This document shows positions 1 through 9,142 of a stretch of 33,535 nucleotides of DNA, piece after piece; position 1 is the first letter of the stretch; each line of letters begins with the position of its first letter. A model generated the notes under the pieces. It searched no databases, was not told where the DNA came from, and saw only the letters and a program-made list of their open reading frames with translations. The stretch is from VFMC01 sp031400715 (GTDB lineage Bacteria > Actinomycetota > Acidimicrobiia > Acidimicrobiales > Ilumatobacteraceae). The DNA lies in assembly GCA_031400715.1 (NCBI GenBank), contig JANNQK010000273.1, positions 1-33,535 of the forward strand, in the 5' to 3' direction. The position numbers and the translations under genes were made by a program.

Positions 1-3000
1 GCCTGGATGGTGTTCGCGGGCATCGTGCTGGCCGTCGGGGTGCATCCCATCGATTCGCCTTCGCCCCTCATGGCCCCGCTGCGCGACTCGGCCCTCGGGC
101 TGGCGCTGCGCAGCAGCACGCGGGCGCTGCCTCTGAGCGGATTCGGCCTTGCACTCGGTGCTGGAGCGCTGGTGACCATGGCCGGACATCTGGCGCACCG
201 CGCCGTAGGGGCGGCACCACGGGGATGGCCGGCCGCCCTGTCCACCTCGGCGCGCATGCGCGCGGGCGGCATCGCCGCGATGGTCGTCGTTGCCCTCGCC
301 GTCGTCGGACTTCCGGCTGCAACGAGCGGCGGATACGTCGACCCTGCCCTCGAACGCGACCAGGACGTTCCAGCAGCCTGGAGCGAGGCCGTCGCAGCTC
401 TCGACGCCGGCTCGCCCGAACACCGGGTCCTGCAGTTGCCCGGGTCGGAGTTCGGTGCGTTCCGCTGGGGTTACACGGTCGATCCTCCACTTCCAGGTCT
501 GACCGACAAGCCCTTGGTCACCCGCGACCTGCTCCCGCTCGGCAGTCCGGGAGCGATGGATCTGCTGTACGCGCTCGACAACCGGTTCCAGGCGGGAACC
601 GTCGATCAGGCGTCGCTCGCTCCCCTCGCCCGTCTGCTGGGTGTCGACACCATCTGGGTGGCCAACGACCTCGCCTTCGACCGCTTCCGCACGCCACGGC
701 CCGAGCTCGTCGATGCACTGTTCGGCGGCCCTCACCGACCCGACGGTCTCGGCGAGCCAGTGCCCTACGGCGAGCCGACCGTGAATGCTCCCGACATCGC
801 GATGCTCGACGAGCAGGAGCTGATCGAGGCCTCGATCGGCACGCCGATCGCACCTGTGGTGCTCGTCCCGGTCGACGACCCCCAGGCAGTGGTGCGCGTG
901 GCCACGCGGACCGTGGTGCTCGCCGGGAGCGGCGACGGGGTGGTCGACGCGGCCGCGGCAGGCTTGCTCGACGGCACCGAGGCGATCGTGTACGCCGCCG
1001 ACCTCGCGCGGCTCGTGGGCGTGGGCGATGGTGCCGTGCGTGCCGACTCGTTGTTGGTCGTCACCGACTCCAACCGCGACCGGGCCTCCCAGTGGCGCGG
1101 CTCGCAAGATGTGAGCGGCCTCACCGAGACGGGCGGCCCGTCTCGTGACTCCCTTCGGGACGACACCAGCGACGAACGCCTCGCGGTGTTCCCCGACGAG
1201 ATCGCCGCCGAACAGACGATCGCGGTGCTCGACGGCGGGATGGAGGCGCGTGCGACCGGCTACGGCGAACCCTTCGCCTTCCGCCCGGAGGACCGTCCAG
1301 CCATGGCGGTCGACGCAGACCTCAGCACCGCGTGGCGCGTGGCCGACCGCTCCGACCCTGTGGGCGAGCAACTCCAGCTGAGCAGGACCGACGGCACGCT
1401 CACCCTCGTGCAACAGCAGGTGCCCACGGCGAACCGCTGGATCACGCAGGTGCGAGTGCAGGCCGGCGGAGGCACACCCCTCGTCGTCGATCTCGATGAG
1501 CGGTCGCTGCGCTCGCCCGGCCAGGAGGTGGCGACCACACCGGGGGTACCCGTGACGATCACCATCACTCGGGTCGCCCCGCTCGCCGCCACCACTCCCG
1601 ACACGGGCGCCAGCGCGGTCGGATTCGCCGAAGTGGGTCCCGTCGCCCTCGAGACCGTGCGCCTCCCGACGTCCGCACTCGACACGCTCACCGGCGATCG
1701 CCCGGTCGCGATCGTGCTCACCCGCGACCGTGTGCGCGCGACGAACCGATGGCGCCACGACCCGGAGCGTGGCATGAGTCGGACCTTCACCCTGCCTGTG
1801 GCGCGATCATTCGAGGCGACGCTCACCCTTCGACGCAACGACCGAGCACCCGATCCCCTGCTCGATGCGCTCGCCGACGCGTCGGCGGGCGAGCCGATGC
1901 CGGGCGCCTCGTCGAATCGTCGCCTCACCGGCGCCGCCTCCGCAACGGCTCGCGCAGCGGTGGACGGCGACGCGACGACCGCGTGGACCACCCCGTTCGG
2001 CCAGGCCGTCGGCTCATCGATCACCGTCGAGCTGGCCGCACCGGCCGCCGGCCCTCTCACCATCACCCAACCGGTCGACGGGCGCCACAGCGTCATCAGC
2101 CAGCTCACCATCGACACCGTCGATGGCCGCTCGGTCGTCGATCTCCCGACGCCCGATGCCGTCGGCTCCAGCACCGTCACCCTGCCCTCCACCTTGCCCC
2201 TCGGACCGGCCACCTTCACCATCGCCGGCGTGGTGTCGCGCACCACCACCGATCGCCGCTGGGCCGAACAGGTGGAGCTCCCGGCATCGATCAGCGAGCT
2301 CCGAGGCGTCGAACTGCAACCCGCCCCGGTCGCCGACCTGAACCCCTGCCGAACCGATCTCGTGCAGCTCGACGGATCGCCTGTCGGGGTCGCGATCACG
2401 GCGGCGCACATGGTCGAGCTCGCCGCCGGCGAGCCGGTCGATGTCGACGTGTGCCTGCCCACGAGCGTGACGCTCGACCTCACCGCCGCCGAGCACCGCA
2501 TCACGACCACGCCAGGTCTCGAATCTGGCATCGACGTCGATCGGATCACGCTTCGGTCGGGAGTCGAGCCGGCCACCACCTCGGCCACCACCTCGGCTAC
2601 GTCGCCGACCCTCGAGGTGCACCGCACCCGCACCGAGCGGAGCGTCACCGTCGACTCGTGTGTCAATGGGTGTTGGTTGGTGCTCGGAGAGGGCTACAAC
2701 CCCGCCTGGGAGGCGAGCGTCGACGGGGCGTCGATCGGCGCCCCGGTACAGATCGCGGGCGGTTTCAACGGTTGGTGGCTCCCGGCATCGGCCACCCCTC
2801 GCGACATCATGATGGAGTGGACGCCGCAGGCCGCCCTCAACCTCGCGTTGCTGCTCGCCTTGGCGGGCGTGATCGGCTGCATCGTCCTCGTCGGCGCAGA
2901 TCGAAAGGTCCGCTCCCGAGTGCTGCCGACGAGTGCGCCGTCGTCTGGCCCCACGCGCATGCGAGAACGTCGCCGCAATGTCCTCGTTGCCGGGGCGGTC

Positions 3001-3387
3001 CTCGTGGCTGCGTCGACACTGGTGATCGCTCCAGCGTGGGGCCTGGTGGCCGTTGCACCGGCGGCGGTGATCGTCCTCACCCGGCGGACCCGGCCGGCAG
3101 CGTTGGCCGCCTCCGTCGCGATGGGGGTCCTCGGCGTCACCATCGCGTGGCGACAACGCCGTGAGCGCTTCTTCCCCGACGCGGCCTGGCCGGGCCACTT
3201 CGAAGATCTCCACCGAGCTGGTCTGTTCGTGGTGGTGTTGTTGCTCGTCGGCACCCTGTTCGATCCAGCCGAACCGCGAGAACCAACGGTCACCGACGCC
3301 GATACCGACGGAGAACCAACGGTCACCGACGCCGACGCCGACGCCGGTCAGCTGAGCGCTGCCGCCACGAGCGACCCGGCCAAGTAA
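1..3387 (+). CDS. AftD-like (DUF3367) arabinofuranosyltransferase, 5' truncated
   Basis: The frame is open from base 1, so the start lies upstream; about 1128 residues are visible. The family comprises large GT-C membrane enzymes that add arabinofuranose from a polyprenyl-phosphate donor to cell-wall glycan outside the membrane. The visible part opens with the last hydrophobic helices of the membrane domain (to about residue 105, counting from the ATG at base 7). A luminal region typical of DUF3367 follows (VLQLPGSEFGAFRWG near 141-155, then a conserved LLPLGSPGAMDLL block). Next come beta-rich, discoidin-like carbohydrate-binding segments and the C-terminal signature GYNPAWEASVDG near 895. 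The end has several membrane helices and a WPGHFEDLH motif characteristic of AftD ends. The tail is an acidic repeat. The last 40 bp overlap the convergent acyltransferase. The family is well supported; the exact linkage made is inference. Confidence 0.75.
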   Translation, partial: AWMVFAGIVLAVGVHPIDSPSPLMAPLRDSALGLALRSSTRALPLSGFGLALGAGALVTMAGHLAHRAVGAAPRGWPAALSTSARMRAGGIAAMVVVALAVVGLPAATSGGYVDPALERDQDVPAAWSEAVAALDAGSPEHRVLQLPGSEFGAFRWGYTVDPPLPGLTDKPLVTRDLLPLGSPGAMDLLYALDNRFQAGTVDQASLAPLARLLGVDTIWVANDLAFDRFRTPRPELVDALFGGPHRPDGLGEPVPYGEPTVNAPDIAMLDEQELIEASIGTPIAPVVLVPVDDPQAVVRVATRTVVLAGSGDGVVDAAAAGLLDGTEAIVYAADLARLVGVGDGAVRADSLLVVTDSNRDRASQWRGSQDVSGLTETGGPSRDSLRDDTSDERLAVFPDEIAAEQTIAVLDGGMEARATGYGEPFAFRPEDRPAMAVDADLSTAWRVADRSDPVGEQLQLSRTDGTLTLVQQQVPTANRWITQVRVQAGGGTPLVVDLDERSLRSPGQEVATTPGVPVTITITRVAPLAATTPDTGASAVGFAEVGPVALETVRLPTSALDTLTGDRPVAIVLTRDRVRATNRWRHDPERGMSRTFTLPVARSFEATLTLRRNDRAPDPLLDALADASAGEPMPGASSNRRLTGAASATARAAVDGDATTAWTTPFGQAVGSSITVELAAPAAGPLTITQPVDGRHSVISQLTIDTVDGRSVVDLPTPDAVGSSTVTLPSTLPLGPATFTIAGVVSRTTTDRRWAEQVELPASISELRGVELQPAPVADLNPCRTDLVQLDGSPVGVAITAAHMVELAAGEPVDVDVCLPTSVTLDLTAAEHRITTTPGLESGIDVDRITLRSGVEPATTSATTSATSPTLEVHRTRTERSVTVDSCVNGCWLVLGEGYNPAWEASVDGASIGAPVQIAGGFNGWWLPASATPRDIMMEWTPQAALNLALLLALAGVIGCIVLVGADRKVRSRVLPTSAPSSGPTRMRERRRNVLVAGAVLVAASTLVIAPAWGLVAVAPAAVIVLTRRTRPAALAASVAMGVLGVTIAWRQRRERFFPDAAWPGHFEDLHRAGLFVVVLLLVGTLFDPAEPREPTVTDADTDGEPTVTDADADAGQLSAAATSDPAK
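3278..3335 (+). repeat. 25-bp direct repeat in the AftD-like tail
   Basis: A 25-bp sequence at 3278-3302 recurs identically at 3311-3335, a period of 33 bp. It keeps frame and encodes two copies of an acidic EPTVTDAD-type 11-residue unit at the very C-terminus, after the last membrane helix. A recent tandem duplication is the simplest explanation. Confidence 0.85.
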
Positions 3388-5348
3388 CGATCCGCCACGT
3401 CGTAGCCGGCTTCGTCGCTCCAGTGCAGCCCGTCGGGTCGCCACTCGCCGGATCGGGACGCACCGACGCTCTCGAGCCAGGCCCGCAGATCGAGCACGGT
3501 CACCAGGTCACGTGCATCGGCGGCAACGCGATCGATCACCTCGAACTGCACCTCGTAGCGATCGGGATCGAGCATCTTCACCTGCTCGCCCTGGAACGGT
3601 GCGATCGGATGAGGTGGAAGCACCCAGGCGATGTGACGCACACCGGCGTCGGCCAGCCGGGCGGCCATCGCGGTGTAGTCGTCGAGCAGACGATCACGGA
3701 ACCGTTGGTCGAACGGGCTGATCACACCCTCGTCGCTGCTCCACTGCCGATCCTCGACATCGCGCATCGTCACCATCAGCATCACGACATCGGGCTGGAG
3801 GTCGGCCAGCAACCCAGGCAGGCGGTCGTCGAGCAGTTCATCGCACTGCCCCTGGAAGTCGATCGCGCCGTCGGTCGGAATCGTGCCGGACCGAATGAAT
3901 CCGCACCCGGCCACCGACGCATCGGTCACCTGCGCCGTCTCGGGATGGTCCAGCGCCCAGGCCGCGAGTCCGGCAGCGGTGTACTGCGCGGTCGAGTCGC
4001 CGAGCACCAGGATCCGAACCGGGCGACTGACCGACGGGACCTCTACCGGGGCCGGCACGATGGACGAAGCCGGGATGGACGAAGCCGTCGGCACAGACTC
4101 CTGCGACGGACCCGTCGTGGCGGTCGTGACCAGCGGTGCGAGTGTGCCGACGACGGGAGCGATCGTCACCGCAGCGACCTGCGACGGAGCCGGGATCGAT
4201 GCGGATGCGGCTGGCTGCACTCCGATGACCACGATCAGCGCGACCGCCGCCGTCGCGATGGCGCCGCTGACGACCGGCCGACTCCAGCTCGGATCCCACC
4301 GTCGCACCGGCTGTTCAACCAGACGCGACGACATGGCCGCCAACACGAACGTGACCAGCACGCGCACCGTGAACAGGCCGACACCGTCGGCTCCCACACG
4401 GTCTTCGGTCAGCACGGCATAGATCGGCCAGTGGTACAGGTAGAGCCCGTAGCTGATCGTGCCGGTCCACACGACGGGCCGCCACGACAGCGCCGTCCGA
4501 ACCGACGACGGGTGCTGCAGCCCAGCCACCACCGCTGCGCTCGCCAGCGCGAACATCGGGAACCAGCCCTCGTAGGCGGGCCCGCTGGCGGCCGGCCAGG
4601 TGCACGCAGCCCACACCACGACCGCCAACCCGGCGGGCGCGAGCCACCGCGACCACGGCCCCCACGTGCCACGGACGTGGAAGACGGCCGCCAGGGCTGC
4701 GCCCACCAGGATCTCCCCCATCCGCGCCGGCGTGGCCCAGTAGGCGGCGTCAGCGCCCCACAGCGATGCGACCAGCGGCGCTGCCACCATCGACCCAGCG
4801 GCGATCGCCAGGATCCAACGCATCACCGCTCGTGGCGTCGTCACCCATCGGAACAAGCCGATGATCACCAACGGCCACAGCCAGTAGAACTGCTCTTCGA
4901 TCGCGAGCGACCAGTAGTGCTCCAGCGGTGCCACTCGACCGAGCGTGGCGTTGGTGAGATCGGCGTAGCTGCTGCCGCTCCACAGCTTCACCCAGTTCGC
5001 CACCTGGAACAACGCCCCGAGCAGGTCCCGCCGCAACGAGCCGAACTGCTCGAACGCTCCACACGCGGCGGCGACAGCGACCGCGGTGAGGCACAGGAGG
5101 CTCGCAGGCAGCAACCGCTTCAGGCGGCGGGCATAGAACGTGCCGAGCGCGATCGCGCCGGATCGCTGGCGTTCCACCAGCAACAGCGACGTGATCAGGT
5201 ACCCCGACAGCGTGAAGAACACCGAGACGCCCACGTACCCGCCGCTCATCCAGGCGAACCCGCCGTGGAAGACCAGCACCAGTGCCACCGCCACCGCCCG
5301 CACCCCGTCGAGCGCGGGTTGGTACTCGAGCGTCCGTCGCTGGCTCAC
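3348..5348 (-). CDS. OafA/YrhL-type acyltransferase with C-terminal SGNH domain
   Basis: A 666-residue membrane O-acyltransferase of the acyltransferase-3 family fused to an SGNH esterase-like domain. Such proteins move acyl (often acetyl) groups across the membrane onto envelope sugars. The first helix holds the family Arg-x10-His pair (Arg17, His28), followed by VSVFFTLSGYLIT. About ten hydrophobic helices run to about residue 390. A Ser/Thr/Pro-rich linker follows, then the SGNH domain with GDS at 450-452 and DGLH at 639-642 (Ser452, Asp639, His642). The block III Asn expected in SGNH enzymes is not evident; TMRD occupies that region. The GTG start overlaps the stop of the upstream GT-C gene by 4 bp (GTGA), so the two are probably translationally coupled. 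The 3' end overlaps the AftD-like gene by 40 bp, tail to tail. Confidence 0.9.
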   Translation of the reverse strand: MSQRRTLEYQPALDGVRAVAVALVLVFHGGFAWMSGGYVGVSVFFTLSGYLITSLLLVERQRSGAIALGTFYARRLKRLLPASLLCLTAVAVAAACGAFEQFGSLRRDLLGALFQVANWVKLWSGSSYADLTNATLGRVAPLEHYWSLAIEEQFYWLWPLVIIGLFRWVTTPRAVMRWILAIAAGSMVAAPLVASLWGADAAYWATPARMGEILVGAALAAVFHVRGTWGPWSRWLAPAGLAVVVWAACTWPAASGPAYEGWFPMFALASAAVVAGLQHPSSVRTALSWRPVVWTGTISYGLYLYHWPIYAVLTEDRVGADGVGLFTVRVLVTFVLAAMSSRLVEQPVRRWDPSWSRPVVSGAIATAAVALIVVIGVQPAASASIPAPSQVAAVTIAPVVGTLAPLVTTATTGPSQESVPTASSIPASSIVPAPVEVPSVSRPVRILVLGDSTAQYTAAGLAAWALDHPETAQVTDASVAGCGFIRSGTIPTDGAIDFQGQCDELLDDRLPGLLADLQPDVVMLMVTMRDVEDRQWSSDEGVISPFDQRFRDRLLDDYTAMAARLADAGVRHIAWVLPPHPIAPFQGEQVKMLDPDRYEVQFEVIDRVAADARDLVTVLDLRAWLESVGASRSGEWRPDGLHWSDEAGYDVADRYLAGSLVAAALS

Positions 5349-6682
5349 GAGCGCTCAGGCGATGCCGAAGCTGCGGAGCGAGCGCGACGCTCGGCCACCT
5401 CGACCAGGGCGAGCGCGGCGAGCACCACCACCGTCGCCTCCATGGACGAGCGGATGCGGTGACCGCCGTAGAACACGACCGTGGTCACCATCACCGACGC
5501 CACCGGACACAGCACGAGCACCAGGGGCCATCGCGCCCCAGCGGAGGAGCGCCACAACACGATCGACCCCCGTATCGCCAGCAACGCCATCGCCCACCAG
5601 GCGACGATCCCCGCCCACGAGGCCCACCGATAGCGCTCCTCGCCGACGTCCTGCGCAACCAGGCTGTCGAGGCCGTAGAGGTCGAGGGTCCGCCCGATGC
5701 GGGCCGCGACCACCTTGGGGATCTGGCTCACGTGATCGTTGGCGTAGTCGATGGCCAGACCGCGTTGACGAGCCGACCGAACGCTCGGCTCTTCGTCCAT
5801 CGAGTACTCGGGGTCGGCCACGACGCACAGCAACGACCAGCCACCGATGTTCGGGCCGGAGAACGACGCATCGCAGTAACTGCCGAGCAGGGTGGTGCCG
5901 TCGTTCGTGGTGAGCGTGACGGTCTCGTCGAACCGGGCCATGTTGAAGGCCACCCAGGGCAACACGGTCACGAGCGACGCCGCCCCCACGACCAGCGGCA
6001 CGAGCACACCGCGAGTCCAGTGCTGAGCAGATGTGCGGTGGCGGAGTGTCTGCAGCACGAGCAACACGGTGAGCGCGGGCGTGAGCAACGCGAGCTCGCT
6101 TCGGGCCAGGGCAGCTAGACCGCACACGACACCCACCAGCAACGCTCCCCGAGCAGTGGGCCGTCCGAGCGTGCGGTGAGCCGCCCACAAGGTGACGCAC
6201 ACCAACAGCACGCTCAGGCTCTCCGACATCACCAGACCGTCGTTCATCCACAGATTGGGGTACACGGCCGCAATCCCTGCCGCGGTGAGCCCGGCGCGGT
6301 CGCCCCCGAGGCGACGCGCGAGCACGCCGATCACGGCGATCGTCGCGATGCCGCACAACACCGTCAGCAATCGCTGCCACGGCACGGGGTCGTCGACCCA
6401 GCTGACCGTCGCCAGCAACACCGAGGTGAGCGGCCCGTGCTCTGCTCCCGGCTGGTCGACGAAGATCTCGCGGAACCACACCCCGTTCACCAGCTGCCGA
6501 GCCTGGGCCGAGTAGTAGAGGGAGTCGTTGAGCAGCAGTGGTTGATGCCACTTGTCGACCGCGAGCACACCTATGCGCCAGATGGTGCCGATCGCGACGA
6601 TCGACGACAGGCGGCGACGGAACCTCGCCAGCTCCTCGGGGGACCGAGTCTCCGGCTCGGCTTCGGTCTGGACTGGCTGCAT
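5345..6682 (-). CDS. GT-C family (ArnT/PMT-like) membrane glycosyltransferase
   Basis: A 445-residue multi-pass protein resembling the dolichyl/polyprenyl-phosphate-sugar dependent GT39/ArnT-like enzymes. After one N-terminal helix the first outer loop carries NDSLYYSAQARQL, whose Asp sits where GT-C enzymes keep a catalytic acid, and then QPGAEHGPLTSV, equivalent to the usual H-P-P-L loop. About ten further hydrophobic segments follow. It lacks a large soluble C-terminal domain. It heads a two-gene minus-strand unit with the SGNH acyltransferase (GTGA overlap), suggesting sugar transfer followed by acylation of the same product. The ATG at 6682 is preceded by a GATACT hexamer about 9 nt away, a plausible but weaker -10 box. 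Donor and acceptor cannot be read from sequence. Confidence 0.8.
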   Translation of the reverse strand: MQPVQTEAEPETRSPEELARFRRRLSSIVAIGTIWRIGVLAVDKWHQPLLLNDSLYYSAQARQLVNGVWFREIFVDQPGAEHGPLTSVLLATVSWVDDPVPWQRLLTVLCGIATIAVIGVLARRLGGDRAGLTAAGIAAVYPNLWMNDGLVMSESLSVLLVCVTLWAAHRTLGRPTARGALLVGVVCGLAALARSELALLTPALTVLLVLQTLRHRTSAQHWTRGVLVPLVVGAASLVTVLPWVAFNMARFDETVTLTTNDGTTLLGSYCDASFSGPNIGGWSLLCVVADPEYSMDEEPSVRSARQRGLAIDYANDHVSQIPKVVAARIGRTLDLYGLDSLVAQDVGEERYRWASWAGIVAWWAMALLAIRGSIVLWRSSAGARWPLVLVLCPVASVMVTTVVFYGGHRIRSSMEATVVVLAALALVEVAERRARSAASASPERS

Positions 6683-6757
6683 GCTCCCCGAAGTATCGTC
6701 GGTCGTCGATGCTCACACCATGCATCGACCTCGCGTCCCTGGAGAAGCCCTGACCTG

Positions 6758-9040
6758 ATGTCACCCGACGTGCTCACGATCGACCGCCGACGACAGCGTT
6801 CGGCTGGTCCGCGCCCGTGCATCGGCGACCTCGTCGATGGTGCTGTCGATGGTGCTGTCGATGGGGCTGTCGAAGGGGCTGTCGAAGGGGCCGTCGACGG
6901 GATCGGGCACCACGCGGTCGACTCGCAGGTCGTTGCCCAGCCTGGGTCGACGATGCAGCCCGCGACACACTGGCCGGCGTTGGATGGACTGCGCGGCATC
7001 GCGGTCGCAGGGGTCGTCGCTTACCACCTCGGATGGATCTCGGGAGGGTTTCTCGGGGTCGATCTGTTCTTCACGCTCTCGGGATACCTGATCACCACGT
7101 TGCTCGTGCGCGAGCACAGGGGCACAGGGCACGTCGATCTGATCGCGTTCTGGGGACGACGCTTTCGCAGGCTGTTGCCTGCGGTCATGGCGCTCCTCGT
7201 CGGCGTCCTCACATGGTGCGCCGCGTTCGGCACACCGGCGGAGCAGGCGGGCGCCCGCGGCGACGCTCGATGGGCCATTCCGTACCTCGCCAACTGGCAC
7301 CTCGTCTCGGCGTCGCGCGACTACTGGGCGTCGGCCATCGACGCATCGGTGTTCACCCATCTGTGGAGCCTGGCGATCGAGGAGCAGTTCTACGTCGTCT
7401 GGCCAGTGGTGGCGTGGTGGGCGTTGCGCGGCCGGAGGGGCGAGCAGCACCTCGCCGGCGTGACCGCAGTTGGCTTCGTGGCCTCCGCCCTTGCGATGGT
7501 GCTGTTGTACGACACCGCCTCCCCCAGCCGTGTCTACCTCGGCACCGACACACGGGCGTTGGCACTCTTCATCGGCGCGCTCGTCGCCCTCGATCCCGTT
7601 CAGCGCATCCTCCGGACGGCGGTGACAAGACGACCCTTCGTGCTGCACGCGGTCGGGTCGACCATCGCCGTTCTGCTCGCGATCTCGTGGCTGATCGGCG
7701 GCGAGCACCTCGAGGTGCTGCTGCGCGGCGGGTTGATCGTGCACTCGGTGCTGGCCGCGCTGTTGGTGGGTCTCATTGCTCTGTCGAGCGGCACACGGAC
7801 CCGCACGAACCGTGTCCTGGAGCGGAAGGCGCTGACCTGGGTGGGCACACGGTCGTACGGCATCTACCTCTGGCACTGGCCTGTGATCGTGTTGGCCGAG
7901 CCGCGTTGGACGGTGCTGCCCGCACCCGTGCGCGACCTGGCGATGATCGCGCTCTCGCTCGCGCTGGCCGAGGTCTCGTTTCGTGCGCTCGAGCAGCCGG
8001 TGCGCCGACGTCTCGGCTGGGCGTCACACACACGTGCCACGTGGGCAACCGGCATCGTCACCTGCGCGGCCGTCGCCATGGCCATCGTGGCTCCGTCCGG
8101 GCGCGGTCACGTCGCGGGGTTCGATGTCACATCCGTGGCAGCGCCCGTGCTCGCGCCGGCGGAACCCGCCGATGCGTCGGTGCAGCCGTCCCCGGGAACC
8201 GTCGCTCGAGACCCAGCAGCCGAACGAGCCACCCCGACCGCTGTCGGTGCAACGAGCGCCGCCGAGCGCGGAGCGGCGGTCACGGCAGTACCGGACTCGG
8301 TCGCGGCTGTCGTCGTGTCGGCGGCACGCGTTGCTCAGGGTGCAGCCGCGATGGCCGAGGGCTCGATCGCGCAACGACACCTCGTGTCGCGGGTGCTGTG
8401 GATCGGCGACTCGGTCGCAGCCGATCTCGCTCCCGCGCTCACCGCCGCGTTCGCCGCGTCGGGGGTCACGTTGATCGACGGATCGGGCGACGGGTTGCGG
8501 CTCACACCGGGCGGGGGCGTCGACCCGATCGACGTCTACTCGAAGATGCTCGCCGAGGAGACCTTCGACTCCGTCGTGGTGCAGCTCTCGTACTGGGACT
8601 CCCCGGCCGACCTCGACCAGCTCAGGACGTCGCTCGGTTGGTTCCGCGACAGGGTGCGCGAACGCGGCGCCGAGCTGGTGGTGCTCACTCCCCCGCCCGT
8701 GCGCGACAACCTGGTCGATCCCGGACTGGCCCGTCAGATCGAGGTGGTCGGTCAACTCGTGACCGAAGGCCAGGGCCGGGTGCACCTCGTGGATACGGCG
8801 CCCGCCTGGGGTGCGGCGATGGCGCTCGACATCGACGGTGACGGCGCACCCGATCGCAAGCCTGACGGCGTCCACGTCTGTCCGCAGGGCGCGGCGCGGT
8901 TCGCCGCGTGGCTCACCGCCGACCTGGGGGCCCGCTTCCGTGGCGTGTCGCCGCTGCCGGCCGAGGCGTGGGCGGCAGGCGACTGGTCCACGAGCATCCG
9001 CTACGACACGCCTGCAGGAGCGTGCGTGGCCCTCGGGTGA
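6758..9040 (+). CDS. OafA/YrhL-type acyltransferase with SGNH domain (second copy)
   Basis: A 760-residue acyltransferase-3/SGNH fusion, probably modifying an extracytoplasmic glycan. From the ATG at 6758 the catalytic Arg-x10-His pair is Arg79/His90, followed by VDLFFTLSGYLIT and about ten membrane helices. An Ala-rich linker leads to the SGNH domain with GDS at 550-552 and DGVH at 703-706 (Ser552, Asp703, His706). Just before the latter is an Asp-rich DIDGDGAPD loop resembling a calcium-binding loop. The start is uncertain. ATG 6758 has a distant GGAG and includes an in-frame 12-bp tandem repeat. ATG 6953 would give 695 residues, closer to the sister protein at 3348-5348, but lacks a visible ribosome site. 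Codon third positions from 6758 on look coding, so I prefer the longer form. It is divergent from the GT-C gene. Confidence 0.85.
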   Translation: MSPDVLTIDRRRQRSAGPRPCIGDLVDGAVDGAVDGAVEGAVEGAVDGIGHHAVDSQVVAQPGSTMQPATHWPALDGLRGIAVAGVVAYHLGWISGGFLGVDLFFTLSGYLITTLLVREHRGTGHVDLIAFWGRRFRRLLPAVMALLVGVLTWCAAFGTPAEQAGARGDARWAIPYLANWHLVSASRDYWASAIDASVFTHLWSLAIEEQFYVVWPVVAWWALRGRRGEQHLAGVTAVGFVASALAMVLLYDTASPSRVYLGTDTRALALFIGALVALDPVQRILRTAVTRRPFVLHAVGSTIAVLLAISWLIGGEHLEVLLRGGLIVHSVLAALLVGLIALSSGTRTRTNRVLERKALTWVGTRSYGIYLWHWPVIVLAEPRWTVLPAPVRDLAMIALSLALAEVSFRALEQPVRRRLGWASHTRATWATGIVTCAAVAMAIVAPSGRGHVAGFDVTSVAAPVLAPAEPADASVQPSPGTVARDPAAERATPTAVGATSAAERGAAVTAVPDSVAAVVVSAARVAQGAAAMAEGSIAQRHLVSRVLWIGDSVAADLAPALTAAFAASGVTLIDGSGDGLRLTPGGGVDPIDVYSKMLAEETFDSVVVQLSYWDSPADLDQLRTSLGWFRDRVRERGAELVVLTPPPVRDNLVDPGLARQIEVVGQLVTEGQGRVHLVDTAPAWGAAMALDIDGDGAPDRKPDGVHVCPQGAARFAAWLTADLGARFRGVSPLPAEAWAAGDWSTSIRYDTPAGACVALG
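6833..6904 (+). repeat. 12-bp tandem repeat near the start of the acyltransferase gene
   Basis: Five clear units and a sixth degenerate one of 12 bp (consensus GTCGATGGTGCT, drifting to GTCGAAGGGGCC). Read in the acyltransferase frame they encode D-G-A-V three times and E-G-A-V twice. The period keeps frame, consistent with a coding, disordered N-terminal extension. If translation starts at 6953 the array is in the 5' leader. Confidence 0.9.
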
Positions 9041-9128
9041 CACAGTGCTTCGCCGCGTCGGATGGTCGTGCAGCCTGACGAGCAAGGTTGGGGGTGGGCC
9101 GCAGCTCTGCTCGGGCGCGCCAGACGGG

Positions 9129-9134
9129 TAGCGT
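9129..9134 (+). promoter_or_regulatory. -10 box TAGCGT of a leaderless promoter
   Basis: TAGCGT lies exactly 8 nt before the GTG at 9143 with no ribosome-binding site between them. The same box and spacing precede trpS in this window. Transcription would begin at or next to the start codon. No convincing -35 element is seen. Confidence 0.55.
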
Positions 9135-9142
9135 CGGCGACC

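Noticed and set aside
3423..5462. A 679-codon open frame on the plus strand
   Set aside because: It is antisense to the SGNH acyltransferase; His/Arg/Gln-rich, no motif.
6833..6904. A CRISPR-like array
   Set aside because: Units are only 12 bp, contiguous and without spacers; an in-frame tandem repeat explains them. The same holds for 32059-32148.
9062..9142. N-terminal extension of the third acyltransferase from 9062
   Set aside because: A TAGCGT box 8 nt before GTG 9143 and the short N-terminus usual in the family favour the later start. Not excluded.
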